From Amoebophrya sp. A120 (lineage: Eukaryota; Sar; Dinophyceae; Syndiniales; Amoebophryaceae), in contig CAJINV010000012.1 in NCBI GenBank assembly GCA_905178155.1, positions 2,935,412-2,999,411 of the forward strand: a DNA stretch of 64,000 nt. Direction: 5' to 3'. The notes below the pieces were generated by a model that had not been told where the DNA came from, did no database searches, and worked only from the letters and a program-made list of their open reading frames with translations. Shown here piece by piece: positions 30,314 to 40,390 of this stretch; positions within the stretch are counted from its first letter, which is position 1, and each line of letters starts with the position of its first letter. Both the position numbers and the translations under genes were made by a program.

Positions 30314-33272
30314 TTAGTTCAGCTCTGGAATGATTTCCCGAAAGCTCAGCACTGCTTCTAACCGGCCGTATGCATTGCAAATCACTATCCCTAGATATCT
30401 GGATTTGTCGTGCAATGGATTCGAAGAGAAACCAGATCTGTATTATGCATGGAGAGGATTGGGCAGTATTTTTGTCGTGCTGGCAGGCTGTTTATTCAGT
30501 TTTCCATACTATTATCACGAATGAATTCGCAAGAAGGAGAAGCCGCGGAATAAAACAACTTCTCATGCTGTTATGCCGTACAAGTGGCCGGTCTGCACTG
30601 GGAGTATCAGCAACACAAAGAACTTCCAGACATCTAGGGATATTTCTCAATGCATAAATCGGTGGAGAAATCCATCCCGCCCAGCTCGTCGAAGCCACGG
30701 ATGGTGTACTCGGTTTTTCTATGCATTCCAAATACCCCTGGAAGATTTCTGGATTTGTCATGCGAAAGTTGCGCGCCGCCAAGATCTGTGTTGGGAGGCG
30801 GGGATAAGTACTTAGGCGAGCTCAGTTTGTCATGCTAAAAACGAATCAACTCGCAGTGAAAGAACCCGAAAGCAAACTCGTGAAGATGCGTTCACGCAGG
30901 AGAAAAAGCTGCTTTGTGAAGCAACGCTCGGCATGACCTTTATCCAGACCCAGTATGGAGAGAAAAAAGTTTGTCACTGTCACTAACTTGCGGGCTTTGC
31001 ATTGCAAATTTTTTTAGCATCACAACTTTCCTCTGTGTTGCAGAAACACTAGGGAAACCCCTAAGGAAGTTTCGCTGTGATGCATTTTTACGCATGACAG
31101 AAAGAAAGTTTTGTATTGCAAAAATGCGCATGAGTGATCGTGACGAACTTTTTTTGTTTGATACCCAGAGAAATATTTGCATTCGATATTTTCCATCCTT
31201 GATCAAGACGATGCTGGTATCCTGAGTAAAAACGTCCCCGCGATTCCATTTTTGTCAAGCAACACGGCAAGGCAAAAATGTTTCTGATGCGCAACTCCAT
31301 GCGAAGCAGAAATTTCTTACAGTGTTTATGAATTTCTTATGCCAGAATCAGGATGAGGTGGCCAATTTGTGATGCGACTGCACATCAACTTGCGAAACAG
31401 CATTACGCTGCGAGGCCCAAGAATGATCTCTCAAGCGCAACAACGCGCAAAGCTTGTTGGTTTGTGCAGACAAAAATTTCCCATCTTGACCTCGGGGTCG
31501 TGTGGGCCTCGTTTTTACACAGGATAGCTGGGCAGCATCCAGATGTGCAATTTCTCGCAGAGGTAGGGTACCTTCTCCGCGTTCACGCAGCAGAACCGGG
31601 TGGTCACGTACCGCTGCGCTAACGTCTCGAAGTGCTTCGTCATCACATCGCTGTTCAGGTTTCCCACCCGGTAGAAGACGCAGGCCATCTTGTCAAAAGG
31701 AAAAATCCCCCCTCCCCATATCGAAAAGGAGATCTGTGATGCTGGATTTGCGTACACAAATCAGATTTGTCTTGCAGTGGACGACTGCATGCAGATCGCA
31801 AGCCTAGCTAGGGGCCTTTCGGTGTAGGCGCCTAGCATGGTACGCGGCTGCCCTGTAGTCCTTACAGCATTACAAATCGCCTGCATAGCGTGGCAGAGAG
31901 CCTGGATTTGCCTTCTAGCAAGACAGACAAGATTTGTGGTCACAAATCTGCATCACAAATTTTCAATAGATACGTTTTCAATATGGGTAGGGGGGATTTT
32001 TCCTTGCAATACATCTTCTTGTTGGCTTTTGCCGCGTCGAAGAACTCCTTCTCGTCTATTGTGAGGAAAAACCTCCCCACCCCAGACAGAGCTGTCATGC
32101 AAATCTGCATGCCAAAACAGTTCCTCACCCGGTGGAAGGACCACCCCCATGCGAAGCATTTTAGAGTCGTGTCTCGGAATTAGTGGCGCTAGAATGAACC
32201 GGCATGATGTGCTAGGTCTGTGATGCTTCTGAACTAGCTAAACACGACTACACTACGAGGGCAACCTGTCATGCGAAACAACCTGTGATTTGTCTAGCAG
32301 ATTTCCCATCTTGACTCTAATGTGGGGACGTTTTTGCTCAGGATATCATCTTTCATTTCGTCGTACTTCCCACAGCCGTTGCGGATGGCTGTCTGGTATC
32401 CAATGCAAATATGTCTGGGTCTGGAAACCTGTGATGCTAAAGGATGGAAAAGTCCGGCGCTCGTCTCAAGTGCAGCCAAGCATGACAAGCTTTTTACTTG
32501 ACGCCATGTCTGATGCGTAGCACCAGCACGCATAACAAGCTGCGTCCCTGCATGAAGAAAAAGAAGCGCTTCCGCTGGAGCTGTGGAATACAGATTTTTC
32601 AGGAATGCAAGACATGCAACAGAAGTTCCACTTTTCCAGACTCACACATATTTGCAGTGCATATCTGCGCCTTCCGGTGGTTGTCCTTCATCGCCTTATA
32701 GAATTTTTAGCAATGGTAAAAAGTAGCTTGTTGATGAATAGAATCTGCAAAAGCATGACAGACAGATTGATTCCATTCCCCTGTAGGCATGACAAAACCA
32801 GGAAAAAAAAACCTTGTATTTTTCATGAAAAGAAGTGGAATTATACCTCCAGCCTTTTCCGGCGAATTTCCTCCAAATCGTCTTCATTCAACTTGTATGC
32901 ATTGCAAATATGATGCCTGGGCCTGGGAGAGTCAGAGTTTGTCATGCTAGATCTGATCGATACAAAAATCTGTACTGCATGACCAGCAAAAGCCTCCACT
33001 TTTGGGCACCAGAAGGCAACTACATTTCTCGTGCGGAATAAGCATCGAGGGGCCTTCTCAATAAAACCTGTGATGCTAGATCCCGCATGCCAAACCTTTT
33101 GGGTTTTGCGCTACCTACATGACAAACTTTGCTTGCATCTTCCAGAGGACCCAGACATATTTGCAGTTGATAACTTGTTCAACCGGTCAAGCTCCTCATC
33201 CAATTGCTCCTCCGTGTCCATCGCAGCTTGGTAAAGCTGCGTGACGACCTTGTCGCCCACCCGCTGCGCCAT
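30314..33272 (-). CDS. TXNDC9: TXNDC9 / phosducin-like 3 type thioredoxin-fold protein
   Basis: The TXNDC9/PhLP3 family binds the CCT chaperonin and modulates tubulin and actin folding in the cytosol. Nine exons (33272-33173, 32895-32847, 32694-32664, 32396-32346, 32056-32012, 31690-31527, 31217-31189, 30719-30657, 30368-30314) join to 183 aa plus TAA, in frame once one TSD copy per introner is removed. Family marks in order: acidic N-terminal helix EEQLDEELDRLNK, then EDDLEEIRRKRLEAMK, DEKEFFDAAKANKK, and the thioredoxin-fold block ACVFYRV...FCCVNAEKVPYLCEKL...MLPSIVLIKDGK with GFDELGGMDFSTDWLE at the end. The active-site CxxC is absent, as usual in this family. Human TXNDC9 is 226 aa; the C-terminal tail is shorter here. 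Exon 2-3 is a GT-AG intron (32695-32846); all others are introners. Confidence 0.87.
30369..30656. mobile_element. Introner, divergent IE-A, in TXNDC9
   Basis: Arms TATGCATTGCAAATCACTAT and GGGATATTTCTCAATGCATA; flanks GGCCG/AATCG are poorly matched, but the frame is kept (TDWLE). Confidence 0.75.
30720..31188. mobile_element. Introner IE-A in TXNDC9, carrying a nested introner
   Basis: Left arm starts TATGCATTCCAAATACCCC; right arm AGAAATATTTGCATTCGATA resumes only after the inner element. Perfect outer TSD TTTTC. Confidence 0.88.
30954..31163. mobile_element. Introner IE-J nested inside an IE-A introner
   Basis: Splits the right arm of the outer element within CCAGACCCAG; perfect TSD CCCAG; GTGACGAACTTTTTTTGTT matches the copy at 9337-9547. 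Confidence 0.9.
31218..31526. mobile_element. Introner IE-B in TXNDC9
   Basis: Perfect TSD GCTGG; splits MLPS/IVLIKDGK. Confidence 0.9.
31691..32011. mobile_element. Introner IE-D in TXNDC9
   Basis: Perfect TSD CATCT; left tip TGTC. Confidence 0.88.
32057..32345. mobile_element. Introner IE-B in TXNDC9
   Basis: TSD TCGTC/TCATC; left arm mutated (TATTGTGAGGAAAAACCTCC). Confidence 0.84.
32397..32663. mobile_element. Introner IE-A in TXNDC9
   Basis: TSD TCTGG/TCTGC. Confidence 0.84.
32695..32846 (-). other. Canonical GT-AG intron of TXNDC9
   Basis: CTGGAG/GTATAATTCC and TTCTATAAG/GCGATG on the minus strand; joins RLE to AMKD. Carries AAGCATGACA and GGCATGACAAAA, words typical of introner interiors. 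Confidence 0.85.
32896..33172. mobile_element. Introner IE-A in TXNDC9, first intron
   Basis: Perfect TSD ACTTG; joins LNK to LNEDD. Confidence 0.92.
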
Positions 33273-33699
33273 CGTGCTTGCTTTTTCTTCTACTTGAAAA
33301 TAATCTTCAGGTCAGTTTCTACTCTACTAGTACAACTTGGACATGAAGATGATGATGATAAAATAAATTCAAAATGATTATGATTTCGAAAAAAGCTAGT
33401 ATTTGTAAAAAGCCCGACGTGGTCGTGCTGGTGGTCCAAAACGTTTAGCTGGCTGGGTGCACACGACACCACTTCTATGGAGCACCTTCGTCAGGACGAG
33501 TGTGGTCGTGCACTTCATCAATTATACTAGAGACTCGTCCAGAAGAGAAATAATCACGTTTCTTCTCGTCCATACAGCATTTCTGATTTTCTCAGCAGAG
33601 CGGTCAACACTCCAAATGGATTCCTAGACTCATCTTTGTTCTCACACACTGTATGTTCCAGCAAAGTAAAACGTCGCACTGTGTGTATCAATCTGAAAA

Positions 33700-34180
33700 T
33701 AAATCAACACACGGGCATAGAGACAAACGGACGCGTCGCAAGTGCTGCGCTCCGAGGTGGAGGATCCATGATCTCACAGCGGCTTGCTCTCCCACGACTA
33801 GAAGACCTCTGCCTTTTCTAGTACCAACTCTTTGCTTAATCATAAACACTGCATTTGCCGACGACGCAACACAGATTGTACTCGCTTCGCCTTCTACTGC
33901 AATTTGTAATTACAGCGTATAGAAGTAGAACACACTTCAAGTCCAACAAAAAATCCTTCTTCTTCCTTTGTTTTCTTTCCTTCTTCGATTGCACGGCGCA
34001 ATGAATGATCATCACAACGGGTGTTGAGCGCTAGCAATCCCTATTGATCATAAACCAGAACCGTAGCTCCAGCACGTCGACATGCGACTCGATTGCCTGG
34101 CAACCATCCGAAAAAACTTAGTAGATTGCCTGGCAAGCATCCAATTTGCGATGTAGAATAAACATCTTTCCTTTTTAGCA
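33700..34180. repeat. Segmental repeat Ra, copy 1
   Basis: From AAATCAACACACGGGCATAG through the GTAGCTCCAG segment; matches 37657-38125 with small indels. No gene seen in the rest of 33273-34185. Confidence 0.82.
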
Positions 34181-34185
34181 TTACT

Positions 34186-34569
34186 GGTCAGTTTCCTTCC
34201 GTGAGTTTCATTTTCTTTTGTGCTTATCCCCTTATTACTGTCTCGGTTCATGTATCACGTTCTGTGAAAAACATGAACATGAAGGTCGCCACGCTATGAT
34301 AAATTTCTAAAACATTAGATCATACACGTAGAGACGTTTCACAGGCGGCATTGCATTTGTGTGTGGCTTGGCAGTCCAGCGTAGTAATTTCAAAAAAAAA
34401 GGTAAATGAGCGACGTTCTGCCCGACTGCTTTTGAATTTCAAACTTTGTTTCAGAACTACTTCTACTTCCCAGAACAATTATACAGTACTTCTTTATCTT
34501 GTTTCCACAAATTTACGCTCCTCGTGCAAATGCTGGATTTTGAAGTGCATGTCAGTACCAACGACGAAT
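34186..34569. repeat. Secreted-family 3' flank repeat Rb, copy 1
   Basis: GGTCAGTTTCCTTCCGTGAG, GGTTCATGTATCACGTTCTG and an exon-proximal CTTCTTTATCTTGTTTCCAC tract, shared with 35146-35598 and 38265-38576. Confidence 0.8.
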
Positions 34570-35111
34570 CTAGTCCCGATATTCTACATCCGTTCCGCCC
34601 GGAATATAGTGCACTGTCAACTTGAGAACCCACAGGTCCTCCCGATCCATCGCCTCCGTGATTAGTCCGGTCACAAAGAGGTTCGGCACATTGGGCAGAA
34701 GCACCGCCTTATAGAAGTAGCTGCGGGAAGGGGCAACCCCCAGCTTGTCAAAGTCGGCGCGGGAAACATCCACGCCCTCGGTCTGAACGTGGAACTCGTA
34801 TTAATGTAAAAAAAGCCCCCACCCCATATAGAAGAGGAAATTTGTGTTGCTGGATTTCTGTACACAAATTAGCTTCGTATTGCGGCAAGATGAGCGCGAA
34901 GGCCTTTTGGGTATGCAAAAGGCTAGCAGCTAGGCATGACAGACAGGTTTGCAGGAGGTGAAGGCGCATGACAGATTTGCTGTCGAACGCGGGACACGGC
35001 TCCCATTTGCCTCATTCATATGCAAGACAAAGCGGATTTGTGGTCACAAATCAGCATCACAAATTTCCGTTTTGAGCATGGGGAGGGAAGATTTTTCCTC
35101 ACAATAACTCG
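34570..35111 (-). pseudogene. Truncated copy of the tandem secreted-protein gene (3' exon plus introner only)
   Basis: The exon 34798-34570 encodes VSRADFDKLGVAPSRSYFYK...GGTDVEYRD-stop, nearly the same as the last exon of the gene at 35599-36976. It keeps the same introner (34799-35106). Beyond the right TSD the homology ends within about 10 bp and runs into flank sequence like that at 38250. The signal-peptide exon is missing, so a secreted product is unlikely. Confidence 0.75.
34799..35106. mobile_element. Introner IE-E in truncated secreted-protein copy
   Basis: Perfect TSD ACTCG; interior nearly identical to 35846-36153. Confidence 0.9.
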
Positions 35112-35145
35112 CTGTTGTAATTATGGTCATTTTTGTTGCAATTGT

Positions 35146-35598
35146 GGTCAGTTTCCTTTTGTGAGTTTCGTTTTTTTTTGTGCTTATCAAATGCATTCAA
35201 CCTCTTTAGCACTAGAGGAAAAAGGTGTGTAACCGCGTTCCCACCTTCACGCACGAACACAAACAAACAAACTTCTGTCTCGGTTCATGTATCACGTTCT
35301 GTGAAAAACATGCAGATTGTCACGCTGTGAAGATACATTTCAAAACATAAGATCATACACATAGAGACGTTTCACAGGCGGCATTTGTGACTTTGAAGAT
35401 GGCGCTGGGCTCGACTGCTTTGTGTGTGGCTGGGCTCGACTGCTTTTGAATTTGAACTTTGTTTCAAAACTACTTCTTCCTTCAAAACTACTTCTTCCCA
35501 AAAACAACTATACAGTACTTCTTTACCTGGTTTCCACAAATTTACGCTCCTCGTGCAAATGCTGGATTTTGAAGTGCATGTCAGTACCAACGACGAAT
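35146..35598. repeat. Secreted-family 3' flank repeat Rb, copy 2
   Basis: Same modules as 34186-34569 plus short internal duplications (CTGGGCTCGACTGCTTT twice, CTTCAAAACTACTTCTTCC twice). Confidence 0.8.
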
Positions 35599-36976
35599 CT
35601 AGTCCCGATATTCTACATCCGTTCCGCCCGGAATATATCCCACTGTCAACTTGAGCAAAAACAGGTCCTCCCGATTCCCCGCCTCCGGCACGCGACCGCT
35701 CTGCACGATCATTCCGCTCACTTCGAGGTTCGGCGCATTGGGCAGAAACACCTCCTTATAGAAAAAACTGCTGGAAGGGACAACCCCCAGCTTGTCAAAG
35801 TCGGCGCGGGAAAGCTCCACGCCCCTGGTCTCAACGTGGAACTCGTATTAATGTAAAAAAAGCCCCCACCCCATATAGAAGAGGAAATTTGTGTTGCTAG
35901 ATTTCTGTACACAAATTAGCTTCGTATTGCGGCAAGATGAGCGCGAAGGCCTTTTGGGTATGCAAAAGGCTAGCAGCTAGGCATGACAGACAGGTTTGCA
36001 GTAGAGGAAGCCGCATGACTGATTTGCTGTAGAACGCGGGACATGGCTTCCATTTGCCTCATTCATGTGCAAAACACAGCGGATTTGTGGTCACAAATCA
36101 GCATCGCAAATTTCCGTTTTGAGCATGGGGAGGGAAGATTTTTCCTCACAATAACGTGCTGGTAGTCAAATCTCCCATCCACGAGGGGGGAGGTAGACCC
36201 TCGCTATCCAATGGAGTCAGTAGACCGTCGCTACTATGGGCCATGAGGTGGATGCCCACCAGGGTTCGGAACGGGGTGTTCGCAAAAGCGCCCCCGTCAG
36301 GGTTCGGAAAAACGCCGCAAGAGTCTCGCAAGGGCTCGCGCAACAGCGCGTTTTCCAAGAGATGCAGAAAATGCCGAAAGCTGTCATCCAAGAGCTCCGC
36401 GTGCCCGCTCGGCCAGCGCCAGCCGCGCCTGTTGTGCCCGGCTCGCTGCGCCCGCTCCAGCACGTCCGTGGAGGTGCTGTCCGTGGTGGCTCTGGGCCCC
36501 ACATCAGGCTCAACGTAGGACAGCAGCTGCGTCGCGGGCCCCACATCAGGCTCGACGTAGGACAGCAGCTGCGTCGCGAAACCCATCCGCGGTGGGTAGT
36601 TGCTCGAGATCACATTGCGAAAGAGGCGACTAGCATGGCGAATCGGGTGCGCCTGCTGCTGGCGCTTGCTCGACGAGATCATATTGCGAAAACTGCGATT
36701 AACACAGAGCAGCGGGTTCGCCGGCTCGGGGTGAAGCAGTCCCTGGTAAAAACGTTTCCAGGAGTGTTCCATCAGATGCGTATTCAGACGCAAAATTTCT
36801 TCGGGTTCCCCCACGTTTCCATTAGCCAGGGCGTCAAAGATGGCGTGCAGGGCAGGTTCTCCAGGAAGATACGAACAAACACTGGGCGCTATAAAGTCCT
36901 GGTCTAGAGGAACCGCGGCAAAGGACGGGCCTGTGAGACAGAAAATGCTGAAGAGCAACGATCCCACGGACATCAT
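35599..36976 (-). CDS. Secreted protein B of a tandem lineage-specific family
   Basis: Two exons, 36976-36154 and 35845-35599, split by one introner; removing it plus one TSD copy gives 354 aa ending DVEYRD. Start is the ATGATG at 36976. Residues 1-20 (MMSVGSLLFSIFCLTGPSFA) look like a cleavable signal peptide, followed by AVPLDQDFIA. No known domain recognised. Shared blocks with the paralogue at 38801: EPALHAIFDALA, RFRNVISS-like, GFATQLLSYVEPDV, LLDDSFRHFLHLLE and LPNAPNLEV. A 14-codon tandem duplication (TQLLSYVEPDVGP twice) lies at 36494-36577. A GTAAG 5' splice site upstream (near 37040) suggests a leader exon. Function unknown; secreted, possibly host-interacting, which is inference only. 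Confidence 0.72.
35846..36153. mobile_element. Introner IE-E in secreted protein B
   Basis: Left TATTAATGTAAAAAAAGCCC, right AAGATTTTTCCTCACAATA; TSD ACTCG/ACGTG. The paralogue at 38801 lacks it. Confidence 0.88.
36494..36577. repeat. 42-bp in-frame tandem duplication within secreted protein B
   Basis: 36494-36535 and 36536-36577 differ by one base; adds 14 codons (VEPDVGP repeated). Confidence 0.9.
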
Positions 36977-37624
36977 TGTGTGCGCTTTGATGCTAGAAAG
37001 GTTGCTGATGGTTGGCGCGTTCTGGCTCGTCAAGAAAAATGCTTACCTGCACCAATCACGACAAGTGAATGATTGCGAAAATTCTAGTAAAATCACGGGA
37101 GGTTAGAGTTAGTCTGATGGTGATATATTAGAATACTGATGTCTATATGATGATCAAATAAATTGGATACAAGCCGAAGATGCGACTAGCACGTTCCGCA
37201 ACGTAACAAGAATGTACTAACCTGCTAAAGTAGAATTTTGAAAGCGACATGCTTATTTCAGGGGGGGCAGGACGAGCACCAGAAATTTCGTGCATGTATG
37301 AGAATGAGTTCGCTACTACCGGTCGTCTTGCGACGATGATCCGTAGGCTGCTACGAATCTCGCAGGAACCACGTCGCCGGGAACTTCATTCTGATCTTTT
37401 TTTGCTCGTTTGCTGATCACGACCTCGATTCTCTTCTGACTCGGATCAAAGACCGAGCTAGCACTTTGATTATAATTTTTCTACTTCGGGGGTATTTTTA
37501 CAACTTAGTATTACAGGCGATCCTATCAATTCTTTTGCTTTTTCATTTGCAGGTCGTGGTCTGTGATCTCGGGCACCACGATTGGATCAGGTAGATTTTC
37601 CATTTTCAACAAAAGAGCAAGACA
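36977..37624. repeat. Secreted-family 5' flank repeat Rc, copy 1
   Basis: Matches 39692-40390 almost base for base over long stretches, including CTTACCTGCACCAATCACGA (a GTAAG splice donor on the minus strand). Confidence 0.85.
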
Positions 37625-37656
37625 TCGCTCCTTCGCATCCCTTCGGCCATTTCTCA

Positions 37657-38125
37657 AAAATCAACACACGGGCATAGGGACAAACGGAGGCGTCGCAAGT
37701 GCTGCGCTCTACCAAAGTGGAGGATCCATGATCTCACAGCGGCTTGCTCTCCCACGACTAGAAGACCTCTGCCTTTTCTAGTACCAACTCTTTGCTTAAT
37801 CATAAACACTGCATTTATTGCCGACGACGCATCACAGATTGTACTCGCTGCGCCCTTTACTGCAATTTGTTGTAATTACACCGTATACAGCAAGTAGAAC
37901 ACGCTTCAAGTAGTCCAACAAAAAGTCCTTCTTCTTCCAAAGTTTTCTTTCCTTCTTCGATTGCACGGCGCAATGAATGATCAGCACAACGGGTGTTGAG
38001 CGCTAGCCTAAACCAGACCCGTAGCTCCAGCCTGTCGATATGCGACTTGATTTTCTCGCAGGTATCAATAAGTGGCTTTTCTTGTGATGTAGAATAAACA
38101 TCTTTCCTTTTTAGCATTACACGTC
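37657..38125. repeat. Segmental repeat Ra, copy 2
   Basis: Second copy of 33700-34180. Confidence 0.82.
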
Positions 38126-38264
38126 AAGAAAATGATCTTTTTCAATTTTGCATTTATAAAGTGTTCCTATGCTAGAAACGGCTTTATAATCTGCATTTTG
38201 TAGAAGACCACTTTTCATCTTCCTCACAAATCTTGCACCGACTGTTCATCTTTGTTGCAATTAT

Positions 38265-38576
38265 GGTCAGTTTCCTTCTGTCAGTTTCATTTTCTTTCGT
38301 GCTTATCCCCTCATTACTGTCTCGGTTCATGTATCACGTTCTGTGAAAAACATGCAGATTGCCACGCTGTGAAGATAAATTTCCAAAACAAAAGATCATA
38401 CACATTAGAGAGACGTTTCACAGGCGCCATTTCTGACTTTTGAATTTGAACTACTTTGTTTCAAAACTACTTCTTCCTTCAAAACTACTTCTTCCCAAAA
38501 ACAACTATACAGTACTTCTTTATCTTGTTTCCACAAAACTACGACGAATCTTGATACGATCACTAGTACATGCTAC
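38265..38576. repeat. Secreted-family 3' flank repeat Rb, copy 3
   Basis: Precedes the exon fragment at 38577-38700, as copies 1 and 2 precede theirs. Confidence 0.8.
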
Positions 38577-38700
38577 TTACTTCCAACTTGAGAGTCCACA
38601 GGTCCTCCTGATCCGCGTCCCGCACGATGGTTCCGTACACAAAGAGGCTCGGCGCATTGGGCACCAGAAACACTTGCTTAATAAAGTTGGCGTCGGAAAT
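38577..38700 (-). pseudogene. Exon fragment of the secreted-protein family
   Basis: Minus-strand translation gives ISDANFIKQVFLVPNAPSLF then VYGTIVRDADQEDLWTLKLE, aligning with the LPNAPSLIVKGH...DDLWTLKLR end of the 38801-39691 gene. It lies just downstream of that gene and has no upstream exon or start, so it appears to be a leftover of unequal exchange. Confidence 0.65.
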
Positions 38701-38800
38701 ACCAGATCATTCCAAAAGTGTGAACAAGTTGAAACGCCTGCAGGATGTATTTTTGGCCCCGCTAGATACTACTTGAGTCATCCCCGAAGTGGTGTTTTGC

Positions 38801-39691
38801 TTATGGGGTTGCTAGTGTCTTGAGTTCATCATCCGTGCCAACAATACGCAACTTGAGAGTCCACAGGTCATCCCGATCCGCGTCCAGCTCGATGTGTCCT
38901 TTGACAATGAGGCTCGGCGCATTGGGCAGAAACGCTTTCTTTTCAAAGTTGGCGTCGAAAAAGGCACGCCCCAGCTTGTCCTTGTCGGCGTCGGAAAGCG
39001 GCACGCCCCCGGTCTGAACGCGGAACGTGCTGCACCACACCGATCTTTCGCCCAGGAGCTGGAGTTCTACCACGGTTCCGAACGAATTGCTCCCGTCATC
39101 GCGCGGAAAAACGCCGGAAGAGTCTCGCAATTCATCGCGCACCAGCGCCTTTTCCAAGAGATGCAGAAAATGCCGAAAGCTGTCATCCAAGAGCGGGGGG
39201 GCAGCCGCGTCTCCAGCGTTATTTGCTCTTCCAACATTGTTCGTCTCCATGGAGGTGCTGTCCGGGGTGGTTCTACGGACCACATCAGGCTCGACGTAGG
39301 ACAGCAGCTGCGTCGCGAAACCCATCTGCGGTGGCGGGTTGCTCGAGATCACATTGCGAAAACGGCGACTAGCACAGCGAATCGGGCGCTTCTGCTTCTG
39401 CTGCTCGGGGTGAAGCAGTAGCTCTAGCTGGTAAAAACGATTCCAGGAGTGCTCCTTCAGATGCGTAATTGTTGCGGGTTCTTGGATGTTTCCATTACCG
39501 TCTCTCCCGGATGGGTCGCATTGGATATGTTCCTTCGAAGCCAGGGCGTCAAAGATGGCGTGCAGGGCAGGCTCTCGACGAAGATACGAATCAACACTGG
39601 CCGCTATAAAGTCCTGGTCTAGAGGAACCGCGGCAAAGCACGGGCCTGTGAGACAGAAAATGCTGAAGAGCAACGATCGCACAGACATCAT
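38801..39691 (-). CDS. Secreted protein C of the tandem family, intronless
   Basis: A single uninterrupted frame of 296 aa from ATGATG at 39691 to TAA at 38801. The signal peptide (MMSVRSLLFSIFCLTGPCFA) and following AVPLDQDFIA are almost identical to secreted protein B. It shares HAIFDALA, GFATQLLSYVEPDV, LLDDSFRHFLHLLEKALV and LPNAPSLIVKGH. At 39015-39034 the codons for STFRVQTGG run straight through the site where protein B has an introner, giving a natural empty site. The middle region differs (GRDGNGNIQ insert, shorter linker). No known domain recognised. Confidence 0.75.
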   Translation of the reverse strand: MMSVRSLLFSIFCLTGPCFAAVPLDQDFIAASVDSYLRREPALHAIFDALASKEHIQCDPSGRDGNGNIQEPATITHLKEHSWNRFYQLELLLHPEQQKQKRPIRCASRRFRNVISSNPPPQMGFATQLLSYVEPDVVRRTTPDSTSMETNNVGRANNAGDAAAPPLLDDSFRHFLHLLEKALVRDELRDSSGVFPRDDGSNSFGTVVELQLLGERSVWCSTFRVQTGGVPLSDADKDKLGRAFFDANFEKKAFLPNAPSLIVKGHIELDADRDDLWTLKLRIVGTDDELKTLATP

Positions 39692-40390
39692 TGTGTGCGC
39701 TTTGATGCTAGAAAGGTTGCTGATGGTTGGCGCGTTCTGGCTCGTCAAGAAAAATGCTTACCTGCACCAATCACGACAAGTGAATGATTGCGAAAATTCT
39801 AGTAAAATCACGGGAGCTTTTTTTTTTTAGTCTGATGGTGATATAGAATACTGATTTATATATGATGATCAAATAAATTGGATATAAGCAAATAATCCTG
39901 CCGAAGATGCGACTAGCACGTTCAGCAACGTAACAATAGTGTAATAACCTGCTAAAGTAGAATTTTGAAAACGACATGCTTATTTCAGGGGGGGCAGGAC
40001 GAGCACCAAAAATTTCTTGCATGTATGAGAATGAGTTCGCTACTACCGGTATTCATGCGAGGATCCATAGACTGCAACCATTCTCGCAGGAACCACGTCG
40101 CCGGGAACTTCATTCTGATCTTTTTTTGCTCGTTTGCTGATCACGACCTCGATTCTCTTCTGACTCGGATCTTCAAAGGCCGAGCTAGCCTTGGCGGTGC
40201 GAGACGTGGATCCTTATTTCTGCATTTCGATATAATTTCTCTACTTCGGAGGTATTAATTTTTACAACTTAGTACTACAGGCGATCTTTGCAATTCTTTT
40301 GCTTTTTCATTTTCAGGTGCTGGTCTGTGATTTCGAGCGCCACGATTGGATCAGGTTGTAGATTTTCCATTTTCAACAAAAGAGCAAGAC
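39692..40390. repeat. Secreted-family 5' flank repeat Rc, copy 2
   Basis: Second copy of 36977-37624. Confidence 0.85.

Noticed and set aside
30954-31163. IE-J element in TXNDC9 as an independent intron next to the IE-A element
   Set aside because: The outer arm continues on its right side (AGAAATATTTGCATTCGATA) and the outer TSD TTTTC closes only there, so it is nested, not adjacent.
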